Origin: Enoplolaimus lenunculus
Lineage: Eukaryota > Nematoda > Enoplea > Enoplida > Thoracostomopsidae
Direction of reading: 5' to 3'
Assembly (NCBI GenBank): GCA_030248215.1
Contig: JASANG010000932.1
Coordinates: 351,001 to 415,000 of the forward strand
Length of the DNA: 64,000 nucleotides
Shown here: positions 43,901-55,220 of the stretch, piece after piece
Layout: each line of letters opens with the position of its first letter
Numbering within the stretch: the first letter of the stretch is position 1
Notes under the pieces: generated by a model
Told to the model about the DNA's origin: nothing
Databases searched by the model: none
The model's input: only the letters and a program-made list of their open reading frames with translations
Translations under genes and position numbers: made by a program

Positions 43901-46900
43901 TTCATACGCGGGGAATTTTTGGTTAGTTTTAATTTATTTTATTTTTTGATTTTTTTTTACACCGGGAGGATTAGCTTCAATTGTTTTACACGGAAGTTAT
44001 GTCTGTACCCAGCAGTCAAAGTTGCTAGCTATGGGATTAAATATTCGCACAGCGTTTCAGGGATGGGTGGTCTCGGTGTCGTCAAATCTGCGGATTTGGC
44101 TGGTCTCGATCTTGCTTTTTTCAGTCTCGGTGGTTTGCAAACCGAGACCAGACAGGCGAAAAAGCGATCAGCAATTACAAAAGTTTTCTTAAGATCGCAG
44201 CTTTGGCCGGAAGTACTTGTGCATTTCGCCCACTAACACAGACAGTGAACGATTGTGGACCACCGCTACCGATTTGAGAAAGAGAATGACCCCTCATGTT
44301 ATCCAAAATTCAATTTTTGAAAGGAAACCCAAAACACTTTGGTTTTATTGTGACAAAGCACAAATAGTTGTATTTTCGCGTTTAAAACATTTAAGACATC
44401 GTTTAAAAATTATTGGTCATCCGCATTTCTAACGTCACGTTACGTATGTTAAATAATTATGTTAAATAATTTTCCAGTCAATTCGGTTTGCCTGGGAGCA
44501 AAACAACGCTATAGCTCTGAATTAGGGATTGTGCCGAGGGTGTTTTGAGACAGTATGATTTGTCCCGAGCCTGTTCGAAGGGTATGGCGACAGTATAACA
44601 TAGCTAAGTGAAAAAAGCTAAAAATAAAATATTTTGTATCGATTTATTAGTTTAATTGTATGAAGCGGCAGTTCAAAGCAGATAAAACCATTCAAAAGTT
44701 TTGTTAAAAAATCTTATTTTTATTTTCGGTTGTTTGGGTATCGGTTTTGCTTTTTTGACCGAGACCGCCCATCCCTGCAACGTTTTGCATTCTTTATGAC
44801 TTTTTACTTTAAGAAATAAATTTTATTGCACAATGTTTTAAAACAGTTTTTCTACCCAGCTATGAAAATAATACCCGTTTTGCGTCGGAATTTAGTTTTC
44901 CCGCAGAGGAATTTTCAAATACATTCACAACGACGAACAGTCATGTTTCAGATAATGCGACACTCTCTAATACCGCTATCGCCAACTAGTTTTGTAACAG
45001 GGTGCAAGTGGAATTCCGATTCCGATTAGAATTCCGATTCAGGTTGCACAATTAATTATTGGAATGGGAATTTTGAAATTTAAATTTTAATCTTACTTGT
45101 GATACGTTGCGTAAAAATTCTGTATTTTTTAACTGTTAAATTGTTTTCGATGAATTAAGTTATCAATAATTGATCGTAATTTAGCTTTACCGAACCAGAA
45201 ATCCGCCCCAATTTGTCCATGGGATCTTTTTGAAAGTTGATGTCAGCCAAGAGATACCCTAGATCAAGATTATATTTGTCAATACAACTTATTCGTACAG
45301 TCGCAGCATTTTTAGTTCCGATTCCGATCGCAATTCCGGTATAAGTTTACTGTTCCTATTCCGATTCCGGTGCGTATAATACAGTTACGCTTTGCACCCT
45401 GCGTAGAAAATGTGTTAACAATAAATTAGTATCCAAATAATGTTTTGTAGAAATTATCTCCGCGTCGGAAAAGCAGTGTCGAATCAACACGTGACTGCTA
45501 TCCGCATTTCACGTGTGCTATCGACCCTCATAATATTAAACGTGTATTCAACGATTGTAGTGTTATTTTAAAACGCGAACATTTGAGACGGAATGGGCTT
45601 CTGTGAAATTATTAATAATATTTTGTGGTATTGAAAAGAAATATTGAAAATAGTGAAAAGAAAATATTGCTGGTACAAATACTTACTCTGTTTGGTTACT
45701 GTTTTTGCAGACGGACTGTAGATTTATGGTGTTTCAAACACACTCTACGGGTTTACGTCTGGTTTGTGGTGCAGAGGCAGTATTTTAATTTAAGTAAAGA
45801 AATTTAGTTTGGCTAAAGGTGTTTCGAATACACGTGTATTTCATCAGTACTGTAGGGTTAGTGATGTAGTTTATAATAGAATTTTAATGAAGCTTTATGC
45901 GGACATAGCGTGGCTTTGTGTGCAGCAGCGGTAGGATCTGAAAACTGACTTCTGGTAGTCGTGCAGGTACGTAAGACTACATGAAAGTAATAATAGTGTA
46001 ACAATGGTAAATTATTCGAAATATCGTTTGAAAAATTAGTCAAATTGTGACGTGCATGGGTGGAGCTATACTTGTCGATGTGGTGCCGTCCGTCACCTTA
46101 CGGTATCACTGTGACGGCCGGCGCAGTACGGGTTACGGACGGCGCCGTACGGGTAACGTGACACACGGTGACGAATGGCACCGGACGTCAACAAAAGTAT
46201 AGCATAACCCTAACACGCTGGTATAGAGTCAGGGTTGTTTAAGAATCGAGTCATTTCCACGTTTGGAGGAACCATTAAATTAGATGAACGTTAAAAAACA
46301 AGGCAAACAATTGCACTCCTGTGTCTGAAAGCTCGTCCTGATGTACGTATTTAGTTTAAATTTATGCAGGAATTGAAAACAGCGGTGTGAGTTCTACAGC
46401 GAACATAATTTAAGATTTAAGTCGATAAAAATCGCCCTTGCTTGGCTGCGCTGCGTGGATTAACATATCTGCGTATGAGCGCAGTTTTCATTCACTTGAA
46501 ATCCTGACGCTTGTTCTGGCACCGAAGCTTGCTTATTTCACTGCTTGCATTGAGCTAATTTTGTCAATAAAGGAAATATTGTGTTCAGGGGCGTAGCCAG
46601 AATTTCATATAACGTGGGATGCGATTTATAAACATTTCGAATGGCGTTGCTTGTGCCACCATTGAAAAAGTTCCAAAAAACGTGAAGATAAAAATGAAAC
46701 GCATATATTATTTTTGGAAAATGTACTTGCTGTTGTTGTTCACAACAAGGGTTGCCGGATATCTGATTTCGACGTTATATGATTTCGACGTTATATCCGG
46801 CACAAAACCCGACATCCGTATCTACGCGCGGTATCTCGTTTAAACCTACCCCGGATACTCGTGTTTGTGGTTCGAAATAACATAAAATGACATTTTGCTG

Positions 46901-47437
46901 CAGCTGAATAGTGAATGAAAAAGTTCGAGTTACAAATTAATTTTAATCTAGGGACACATATACCTTTGCGCGACTCAGATACTTCCAACAATGTACGTTT
47001 TAAATTATTATATTCGGCTGAGATCCGGTTCGGAAAAAAAACTGTCCGGTTCCGGTATCCAATAAAATTAACATCCGTTCGATCCGTGACCAACACGCGA
47101 TGTTCGAATTTTCTTCAGCAGAATATAAACTTTCCCAATGTTTATTGCCTGGTTTCGTTTTATTTTGAAATTTGAATTATGTTTGGGCTCATGTTAACTA
47201 TAGTAACCTAACCATTCTGGCTGGCCCTTGTTAATTAACATAAACCATGGACTGTGTTGAAAATTTGATAGTTTTTGAGCAGTTTTAAATTTTCAGCAAG
47301 TCGTAATGGGCTGCTCGACGCACCAGTGCTATCCTCATTTCACGTGCGCAGTGGACACTGAAAATATTCGCAAAGTGTTTACAGACTGCAAAGACATTAT
47401 TCAACGCATACATTTGCGTCAGTACGAATTGTTATAG
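37903..47437 (+). CDS. GNAS: G protein alpha-s subunit (canonical QYELL form)
   Basis: Ten exons: 37903-38026, 38530-38602, 38827-38881, 39556-39675, 39902-39999, 40451-40579, 40967-41146, 42233-42363, 43854-43921 and last exon 47297-47437. All phases close to 372 aa. Motifs: P-loop GAGESGKST at 42-50; LRCRVMTTG with Arg181 (the cholera-toxin Arg of mammalian alpha-s); [12 protein letters not shown] with Gln207; NKQD at 272-275; TCAVD at 342-346; C-terminus IHLRQYELL, the Gs signature. Family knowledge: couples GPCRs to adenylyl cyclase on the plasma membrane. The N-terminus is [10 protein letters not shown] instead of MGC-type, so the usual Gly2 is missing. ATG 37903 was chosen as the last Met before the conserved region; 37894 also possible. 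Exon 4 start may be off by one. An alternative terminal exon lies at 45451-45606. Confidence 0.95.
38169..38392. mobile_element. AGATGTCC TIR element in alpha-s intron 1
   Basis: Ends GATGTCCCGGGGCCAGGATT and …GGCCGGACCACGGGACATAT; internal TACCTGGGAGTACGATACCG as in the copy at 18901-19182. Confidence 0.7.
38940..39002 (+). other. Exon-like stretch with early stop in alpha-s intron 3
   Basis: After the 58-base stretch behind exon 3 there is an AG acceptor (38938-38939), then an open reading in the phase of exon 3: [20 protein letters not shown] followed by TAA. Splicing exon 3 to it would end the protein early. The conserved protein runs exon 3 to exon 4 with no need for it, and no donor is visible before the TIR element that starts at 39012. 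It could be a poison exon or a relic. Confidence 0.3.
39012..39518. mobile_element. TIR element with long inverted ends in alpha-s intron 3
   Basis: The left arm (GGCCAATCTTCTATTC…CTAATTGGCC) and the right arm (…GGCCAATTGGTAATTGGCTG) are inverted over about 60 bp. No coding capacity. It ends 38 bp before exon 4. Confidence 0.7.
40401..40470 (+). other. Duplicated 3' splice acceptor before alpha-s exon 6
   Basis: The acceptor and first 15 bases of exon 6, TTTTCAGTTTCCTGGACAAA, occur twice, 49 bases apart: acceptors at 40401 and 40450. Only the second keeps the frame; the first leads to a stop after about 28 codons (ending GSKA). It looks like a short tandem duplication across the splice site. 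Confidence 0.7.
41467..42174. repeat. Dispersed 740-bp repeat, reverse copy, in alpha-s intron 7
   Basis: Inverse of 10681-11420, running from GGAATCTCAGGAACGGCTGA to …AGTCCCACTACGACTGG. One terminal part appears replaced by a TTATTA microsatellite (41428-41466). An A-run and AACAAA run interrupts it near 41870-41910. Confidence 0.75.
43090..43381. mobile_element. Foldback element in alpha-s intron 8
   Basis: Two arms of about 110 bp, the left ATTTTACCACCGAAAACATT… and the right …TAATGTTTTCGCTGGTAAAA, are inverted with short spacing. Arms carry GTTAACCTTACC and GGTAGGGTTAAC. Nearly the whole element is palindromic. Confidence 0.7.
44058..44777 (+). mobile_element. hAT-type element with transposase remnant in alpha-s intron 9
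   Basis: Ends CAGGGATGGGTGGTCTCGG and …GACCGAGACCGCCCATCCCTG. Flanking 8-mers CAGCGTTT (44050-44057) and CAACGTTT (44778-44785) match at 7 of 8. The open stretch 44211-44430 reads [20 protein letters not shown], then RKRM…, which resembles the hAT C-terminal dimerisation region (…P…SERxFS…KR). The rest of the transposase is gone. Relative: 28611-28996. Confidence 0.75.
44998..45401. mobile_element. CAGGGTGCAA TIR element upstream of alternative exon
   Basis: Ends CAGGGTGCAAGTGGAATTCC and …ACGCTTTGCACCCTG; interior with CCGATTCCG pairs. It ends 49 bp before the alternative alpha-s exon. No matching target duplication. Confidence 0.65.
45451..45606 (+). CDS. GNAS: Alternative last exon of the alpha-s gene (RNGLL form)
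   Basis: TTTTGTAG acceptor, then 51 codons and TGA, in phase 0 with exon 9. Read with the common exons it gives 377 aa. It starts [15 protein letters not shown], then [18 protein letters not shown], including G5 motif TCAID (347-351), NDC, and ends HLRRNGLL. The canonical last exon at 47297-47437 has the same layout with HLRQYELL. No frameshift or internal stop; conserved positions ([20 protein letters not shown]) match between the two. The tail QYE to RNG falls in the receptor-contacting C-terminus. Could be a used isoform or a recent duplicate still intact. No AATAAA noticed in the 200 bases after it. Confidence 0.8.
   Translation, partial: KLSPRRKSSVESTRDCYPHFTCAIDPHNIKRVFNDCSVILKREHLRRNGLL
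46081..46185. mobile_element. Short palindromic GC-rich element
   Basis: Ends GGTGCCGTCCGTCACC and …GGTGACGAATGGCACC; the interior has GGACGGCGCCGTAC. It lies in alpha-s between the two last exons. Related composition to the minisatellite at 56147-56255. Confidence 0.5.
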
Positions 47438-50090
47438 AACAATATTTTTGTCTTCAAAAACAAAGAAAACAAATCTAATAATGATTTACTGTTTACCGTT
47501 GGCGAATAGCGAAACGATGGCCTGTTGGCAAACGGCTTTGATCAGTGGCTTGAAGTAACACACAATGTGATACACGTACGTTTTTGATAAGCATTATTTT
47601 ATGTGCGAATCTACTTGGATTTTTCACCATGGTGAATCGCTGGAAAACAAGGCTTGGAGGATTTGGCTTAGATGGTCATGGCTGTCGTTTGAATGGAATT
47701 ATCTGGGTTTTGTTTGGTACGTGTGCTGTCGGAAGACCTCCGTGGGAACAGAAATTCGAAGCGCCGTGGTGTTCTGTCGGTTTGGTTGTGATCCAAGCTA
47801 TGGAGTAGAACTTGGGACTGGAAACGATGCTTGTGTCGGTGTCGACTGGAGACTGCTTAATTGTTGTAAATGTGTGATAGGTAATGAACGAAATTTATGG
47901 TTCCAGTCGATTTATCAGATACTGGGCAGCCCAAAGTTTGGGTTCAGCAGTGAAGTGTTAATAGTCTCACACATTACTGTATATTATTTATGTAAATATA
48001 GGTATAGGTGTAAAGTTTAAGCTGAGCCTAACCGTAACCACAAGGCTAAGCCTATTAGGTAATTGTACCAATCATGTCGTCATATTATGATCTGTAAAGG
48101 GAAAGCAAATTCGGCGTAGATTTATCTGAACAAATTTGATTCCTACCGCAAAATGTTCTTTTTTCGTTGGGTTGTGTTCAAAGGTTCTCGTCACAATAAT
48201 GTTTATGTCGTATATTGTTTGATCCAAATTAATAGCAGGTGCCGTTCGCCTGTCAAGAAGAGGCAGTGGATTTTGGAGTTGGCTAAATTGTCGATGTTGT
48301 CAGTCATATGTAGCATTGCTATGGCGAAATGTAGGTTTGGCTTTTGGCTGTAATCGAAGCAATTATTGTGTTCTCAACGCTGTGGGTAGCGCCTGCCGCC
48401 AGTTGGTAAAAGTTGTTGTAAATTTTGAAGCATAAAATTAAACACCTTTTTTTAACTTAATCAAATTTAAAGTTTTTTGAAATTCGCAAATTTTTGTATA
48501 ACGTGGACTTCTTCTCGAGAGCAGTGTGAAATGGCGACTGCGACTGATTTATTAATGGTACGTGTGTAACTGCAGTAGGTTGCGTTTTTTGAACATCTTT
48601 CGCTAACTGGTGATACGTGCTATAGTCATAAGAGAATACGGGTCAAGATTTCAATACAGGTTTTTGTCCTGTCGTGTAAATCTTGCCTGTTGTATGTAAT
48701 CATTATTGTCACCGTACTTCTAGCAAAGAACGCTCGTGTGCTCAACCTGTGTATACAGCACTGGTCGCCAAGTCTTTGATTAGATTAGCAGAAGTATAAG
48801 TATTGTTGACTTATGAGTTTTTAAATTTCAATCGATTCGTTTACTATTTTGGTTTCGTTTGCTTGGTATAAAGTTTAGCGGAACCATTTGTTCGTGAGAA
48901 GTAAATTAGATTCAATAGAGCAGTTTCTTAAGACATACCAGGGTTTTTAGATACGTGGGGGGTCGGGGGTAAAAATTTGTGTACTTAAGAATCGTTTGAA
49001 AGTGTCTTAACCCAGTTGGTGATTGGTGCTATAGTCTTTTTGATACAGCGTACACAGGTTGAAATTTGAACCACAGCGTTATACATCTGTAAGAACTAAA
49101 TTTTCGTACTTTTTGTCTGTAGTTTTGCGGAAATATTTTTATATCGGTTTGGAATCTATTAAGATATTTAAGTAATGATTTGCTAAGCCGGTGTCATCGA
49201 CTATAATTATAAATTCAGAAATTTAGATGTATTAATTAAGGTGGTGGGACTAACTAACAGATAACGAGAACAGTAAATGATTTGTTTACAATGAAGCTAA
49301 TACGTTGTTTACAGCTTGCGGCTTATGGCAAGGATCCAAACATGTGCTTGCGTATACAACAAATTCGCCGCATTTCCCTTGTTTCTGTTTCGATTGTTGT
49401 TCGTGTGTTTTTTGCTTGCTATGTTTTTTTATATCTTGTATTGTATCTATTTGGTTTTTGAGATAAGGGTGAAAGGCCATTAATAGCTTATGTCTTAATA
49501 CATTGGATGTTGTTGGAATTAAATCGGATTTAGCAGTTGCTGTTTTAGACGGAGGGATACGAGTGCTTTCATCTCAGTATGATCTGTTTGGACCTCATAA
49601 TAAAGAAGGGGTGAATTGCTGTTGGAGGTATTTGGTATTTTTGCTTTTGCTTCCGGAGGTCAACTTGCTCGTTTAATGCTTTTCTATCAGTTGAAGCGTT
49701 TCGAGGAGGCGATAGCATCGATATTCATCGGTCAATCGTAGCAAAATTTTTCGCTAGGGGGTTCATATGGTAGTAGTACTATTACTCAAATTAGAACGAC
49801 ACAATGTTGAGTCTAGGGTCTATTGGTTCTCATGCATTCCATGATTTTTAGTACTGAATAAAATGATCGTATTCTACTCGTAAGTTGTTGACTTCCAGGT
49901 TCTATTTTTGCTACTGTAGGTACACGTATTCATATATATTTATATTGATTTTGTATTTGTTTATTTTCTACGCTTGCATGTATTAAGCGTCCGAATCTTT
50001 CAAGTCGATTCGTAGCGGTTTCAGCAGCGTGGTGTAAGCGAAATTTTTGTTGTCTAATTTTTTGCTGAATGAAAAAAAATAAAAATCATT

Positions 50091-50150
50091 TTGTTTGTTC
50101 ATTTGTTTGTTTGTGTTTGTTTGTTTGTTTGTTTGTTTGTTTGTTTGTTT
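50091..50150. repeat. GTTT microsatellite
   Basis: About twelve units of TTTG/GTTT with one TGTG interruption. Confidence 0.9.
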
Positions 50151-50499
50151 CTACTTCGGCGCTAGTAATAAAACCGTCGAAACAAGTAATGTAGGTATTG
50201 CAAAAGCGCAACTACAGTTGTTAATGCGCCAGCGTTAGAAAAAGCGAAAATATTTATCAGGATTTCAATTTTGGTAAGCAACGATACAAATTCAAGTCTA
50301 TTTCGCTGTCAACTCAATCAGTTTTCAACCAGCTTCGGTTCCAATCAATTAATAAATGTGTATACCAGTGTTATTGTTTTTTATTTTGTGCTGGTTTGTG
50401 TTTTTTTTTATCTGCCGCAAGCATGGTTTGCGCTTATTCGTTGTGCAGCAACATCCTTTATATATGTTATATATGCATACAGGGATGTATAGTCAGGAT

Positions 50500-50673
50500 G
50501 GCCCATGTATAGAACAGGGCCGGATCGTTTTCCGGAGGGGCTATCATAAAGTCAGAGTTTAAGCTTTAGACTAATTTTTAGCTTAGGCTTAGGAATAAGT
50601 TCATCCATACGCTTAGGCTTAGGCTTACGAATATGCTTATACTACTGTTCCGGCCCTGTTCTATACATGGGCC
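50500..50673. mobile_element. TTAGGC-bearing TIR element
   Basis: GGCCCATGTATAGAACAGGG at the left and …CCCTGTTCTATACATGGGCC at the right, perfect inverted ends over 21 bp, the least worn in the window. Interior GCTTAGGCTTAGG. Confidence 0.9.
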
Positions 50674-52495
50674 GTCAGGATTTTAACAACGTGTGGGTAC
50701 CGTTATATAAAAAGTTTGTACCAAGGTTTAAGTTGTGGTACGAAGTGAAAAAATTTTCTGGAAAACGTGTGGACAAAAATCACACAAAGTGAAGTTTGGT
50801 TTGACTTAACGCCCACCCAGTTATAGCCTTGTATGATTGAGATATTTATATATTTAAGTATTGTTTGTGTATATATTTATTTGCAACTACTAAATAGTTT
50901 CAATTGTAAAATGAGCGTATTTTTAGATGTATGGGCGCTGTATAAATAGGCTAAAGGGTTCTTCATTCGTCAAGTTTTAAATTTAGAGATACCCACATGT
51001 ATATAAATGAAAAAATTTTGTTTGTCTAAAACCTATAGTAGAAATTATTGGGTGTATAATTTGGAATATAATTGTTTTTTGATAAATTTGACGAAGCTGT
51101 GGATATAACCTTTGGTCAAAGCGGAAGAACTACAAAAACAATGGTGTCAGAAATACAAGATACTTTTAGCGTTATACACGCGTTTATATGTTGATGCGAA
51201 AATAGCGTTTTACTGGACTCTGACAATCATTTTACTGGACTTTGAAAAGCATTTGCATAGTAGCGTTTTTGAGAGCTGTGGTTTGAAACCCGGAAATCAT
51301 TAGAATAGGATTGTGTTATGAACAGGATACCTAAAGTATATACCAGTCAAAAACAGTAGTAATGCATGTGTTGTCTAAGCTCAAAATTATAAAAGGAACC
51401 ACATGTGATGTGAGCCATCATGTTTTTATTTTCTTATTGAATATCCGAGTCTGAGCTGTATTTTATAGTACTGGCTCCGGGTTATTTGCTAAGTATCTGT
51501 TCGCATAGTGCGATATAGTAATTGTTAGGAATTGGCACTGCAAATTTACATTGGTAAATGCGTAAAGTTTACCGTTTGTTGGGAGATGTATTTGTAAAAT
51601 GGAAATGGATACCGTTTTGTCGAAAACGGTTATCCCATTACACAGTGGTTCTGAGCGAAGATTTACGGAATTGGTGACATTCGTATAGCTCAGTACGTTT
51701 TTACTCCAAAGGCTTTATTTTATGCGTTTCATATGACGTCTGTAATAAATTTCAGAGTGAAGACAAGGAGAAAAATTAAGTTTTCAAGGTTAATGGTCAC
51801 TAAAAAGGTGAATGTATGCCGAGGTATTAATTTTAGCAGCGATTTATTTTCTTGTATCGTATGAGTCGCATACTGACCGTGACATCTATTTACTTGTTTA
51901 GTTTTGCGATATTCATGAAGCAACCATTTGATTGGTTCGCTGCTTTCTGTTGACCGCTATTGGTTAGATAGTTTTGCGCTAATTGTTTATTTATGTTATG
52001 TGGATACTGTTTGATCATATGTGAAACTTTGCAAATTAAAGTAAATCTTGCATCGCTTTGTTATCTGAGCGTTATAGAATATCGAAGCAATAATATATTT
52101 TGTAGCGAACGGCCAATAGAGCAAAATACGCATCCTGTTGTACCCTGCCTAAAAAGTATATGGGCTACAATTTTGATACGGATTTATTGTGCCAATTTGT
52201 GGCACGAAATTATTTGTCAAAATCGTGCGTGGTTAAGTTAATAAGAGCGCAATATATTTTCAAATTAAAAGGAGGTTCTTGTGCAGCTTTAGATTCCACA
52301 TTATATTCAAAAATTATAAATTCACAAATACAAACTGTCACATCAATGATTTTTGGATATCCGAACCGAATATATTTGCAGGATATCTCCGGCATTACCT
52401 AAAAAAGAACAGGTCCGTCACACTAGTAAGCATACGTCTAAACCTAAGGCTATACAAGCCCGCGCGTCAAAGTTTGTAAAGCGCAAACCTACTTA

Positions 52496-52690
52496 CACTG
52501 CAAGAAATGGTGAGTCAAATGGGCTCTCTGAAATAGGCTCTATACGGGACTACACAAAGTGAGTCAAATTCGACACCGCCATAGTCAAACGTGCGACTAA
52601 GTGAGTCAAATTTGACTTGTTTGCGCAGTCTCGCAGAGCCTATTTCTGAGAAAATCTATTTGACCCACCATTTTACTCCAAAGTAATAGC
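52496..52690. mobile_element. CACTGCAAGAAATGG TIR element
   Basis: Begins CACTGCAAGAAATGGTGAGT and ends with the inverse, …ACCCACCATTTTACTCC. Several GAGTCAAAT… repeats inside. A member of the family at 1-42 and 55694-55801. Confidence 0.65.
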
Positions 52691-52789
52691 TTACTCTGCT
52701 ACTATCTACAGAAGAACGGTCCGCTCTTGATCTTTGTGTCATTGTACCCCGTCGAACAACTTTTCTTTCCAATTGGCAGTTGCGCGCGT

Positions 52790-52832
52790 CATATATATAC
52801 ATATATATATATATACATATACATATATATAA
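52790..52832. repeat. TA/CATATA microsatellite
   Basis: Run of ATATAC and TATATA units with no other feature. Confidence 0.85.
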
Positions 52833-53823
52833 ATTGGTTTGTTGTCTAAGATTTTATTTATACGAAACATTTTATTTCTAATATCATATGTTGAAAAGCT
52901 ATAGCCGTTTGATTTTAAAAACAAGGAAGTTTTAAACTGCTTATTTAATTTAAAATTGTAAGTACTTGTCCGCTTAGCATCGATACAACATAATAAAATA
53001 TACTATCAACTGAGGATAGATTCACCCAAACATTTTAGTAATGACATCCAAGCGTGTTCCGTTTTACCACAAATTTAACATTTTTACTTTCAAATTAAAA
53101 TTTCAAGATTTGTTGTTATTTTTTTGCTAAAAATGTCTGCCGTATAATTTTGTTAAAATTCAAAATTGTCTCAAAATCAGAGTTGTATAAATTTTTAAGG
53201 AATCGGCAACGCAAACAAAAAATAAACAACAGCACGAAATATAAACAATATCTGATTATAATTATCTTTAAGCATTAAAATAGCTTAAACTCTGATTTTG
53301 AGAAACAAAAATTATATAATTATTATTGTTTTATGGAACTAAGTTTTTTGTGTAAAAAAAGACAAAAAAAAACGGCATTTTATTCGGCCGGCCTTGCGAT
53401 CAATATTTTCAAAATTCAAGTTTTTCAAAATAAAATATTAGTTTGTTTCTAGAATTTACAGAATTTATTAGCAGCGTCCAAATCATGCGGACGCTTAAAC
53501 ATCTTATAAATTTATAAGCATTGTCTATAACCACAGTTTAAAAACGACTTTTTCGACAAAACAATCAATGTTCGAGCGACGCAAAGCTGATTATTATTCT
53601 TTGTTTCAATAATTTCTCTAATTCCTACAATTCTACAATTTTTAAGACATTAATATTTTGAAAATTAAACATATTTTACTTGGAAAAGACTGGTTTTGTC
53701 GCGTCGAATTTTAAAATGCTTTCAAAGCCACTTTTTATTGTAGATTTATTTTAGACGACTAACGAATTTAGGTGAAATTTTGTAGGGAATTTTAAAACCT
53801 AAAATTTTTTCGATCTGTAGTTT

Positions 53824-54069
53824 CACTGTAAATTTCAGTAAAGTTGATTTTAACTCAAAATGAGTGAGTCACTCAGTCTGAGTTAGGACTCTCAGATCTC
53901 AGAATTTTGAATGGATTCAATTGGTTCTGAGTTAATTTATCTATATACTTACCCAAAGTCTAATGAACTCAGAGTGAGAATCAACTCAACTCAGAGTCAG
54001 TTGATGTTTCCTCAGAAATAACCAACTCGCTAGCTGAACTGATTAATCAACTCATTGGAAGTTGCAGTG
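53824..54069. mobile_element. CACTGTAA-type TIR element
   Basis: Begins CACTGTAAATTTCAGTAAAG and ends …CATTGGAAGTTGCAGTG. Copies at 9424-9640 and 9956-10207. Confidence 0.75.
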
Positions 54070-54549
54070 TTGTTGGTAACGCTCAAGCTTAACAGCGTTC
54101 AATATTAGCAAACAAAGCCCTCATTCTCCAACTTTTGTAGCACGTATTACCAATTGGTGATCGATCCTGTAATTTTGGAGCCAGAACATGGTGAGGGTCG
54201 AAATTCAGCACATTGTTCGCGTTTGATTCGTCCTGCTTCTGTACCAATTTTGTCGAGAACTGCAATTGCAGATGTTCGTCAGTTTGAAATCCTATTGCTA
54301 ACTGACAATAGGTGCTATACGCATTTGAGAATACGGCCCAAGTTTACAGGGAAATTTCTTTTTCGTTATTTTAAACACAGAATTTACTACCGTTTAGCTT
54401 TTTCTATAAGATGCCATTATGAACCCCGCATGAAAGGTCGAAACGACCCTTAGCGATGGCTCTCCTGCCAACTTTGAGTATGGCCGTTTCCAACCGAGGC
54501 ACACCGGACAACGAAAGCTGGTGAACCACAGCTACAAATTCAACTCTTT

Positions 54550-54718
54550 GGCCCATGTAAAGATCAGCGGCTGAACGTTTTTCTGTGAGACTGCAATAGA
54601 GTAAAGCTTAACCTTTAGACTATTTTTTGGCTCGGCTTGTGCATAGGCTTAGGCTTACGCTTGGGATTGGGCTTAGGAATATGCTTATAATACTGTTCCG
54701 CCCCTGTTTTTATATGCC
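54550..54718. mobile_element. TTAGGC-bearing TIR element
   Basis: GGCCCATGTAAAGATCAGCG at the left and …CGCCCCTGTTTTTATATGCC at the right; interior CATAGGCTTAGGCTTACGC. Confidence 0.75.
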
Positions 54719-54847
54719 AACTCTTTCATTGCATCTGTTTGAAGTTGGGACTGAAATAACTAGAACTTTTGTCTAATATTACCATCAATCAATACGACTT
54801 GGACCCCTCGACAAAATTATTGGTGGTTGAGGATATTACCTTACCAG

Positions 54848-55220
54848 ACCAATGTATACTTGTACAGGGCCGTAACTGTAGGATAAGCATACCCCTAAGC
54901 ATATGCTTAAGTTTAACAATGAGCTTAAACCTAATCCAAAAAATTAGTCTAAAGCTTAACCCTTTCTCACATGAATATTTTCTATTTCCCCTGAGACCTA
55001 CTTTTATGCTAGGATTCGATCTCGGGTGACTGGCGTGGGAGGCGTATACCATCATCACTCAGCTATAGGAGCTTGACGCTCGAGCCCGAGGGGGCTCTCA
55101 TGTCTTGTGGTGATTTAGTACTATGTATACGTGTTACAATTGTTAAACACAGTGCGATATACATTATTTAAACTATTACACAGTCTCGCAGAAAACGTTC
55201 CGCCCCTGATCTTTACATTG
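54848..55220. mobile_element. TTAGGC-family TIR element split by a TTAA insertion
   Basis: Left part to about 54955 (ending TCTAAAGCTTAA) and right part from 55172 (ACTATTACACAGTCTCGCAG…) are contiguous in other copies (AAGCTTAAACTTACT…GCAGTC). Thus the intact element was cut at AGC-TTAA. Confidence 0.8.
54956..55171. mobile_element. TTAA element inserted in a TTAGGC-family copy
   Basis: Reverse copy of 35495-35749. The left junction is TTAA-CCCTTTCTCACATG, the usual end. The right junction is TTTAA at a position matching an internal TTAA of full copies (ATTTAACGTATATAC), so about 55 bp of that end are missing. Confidence 0.75.
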
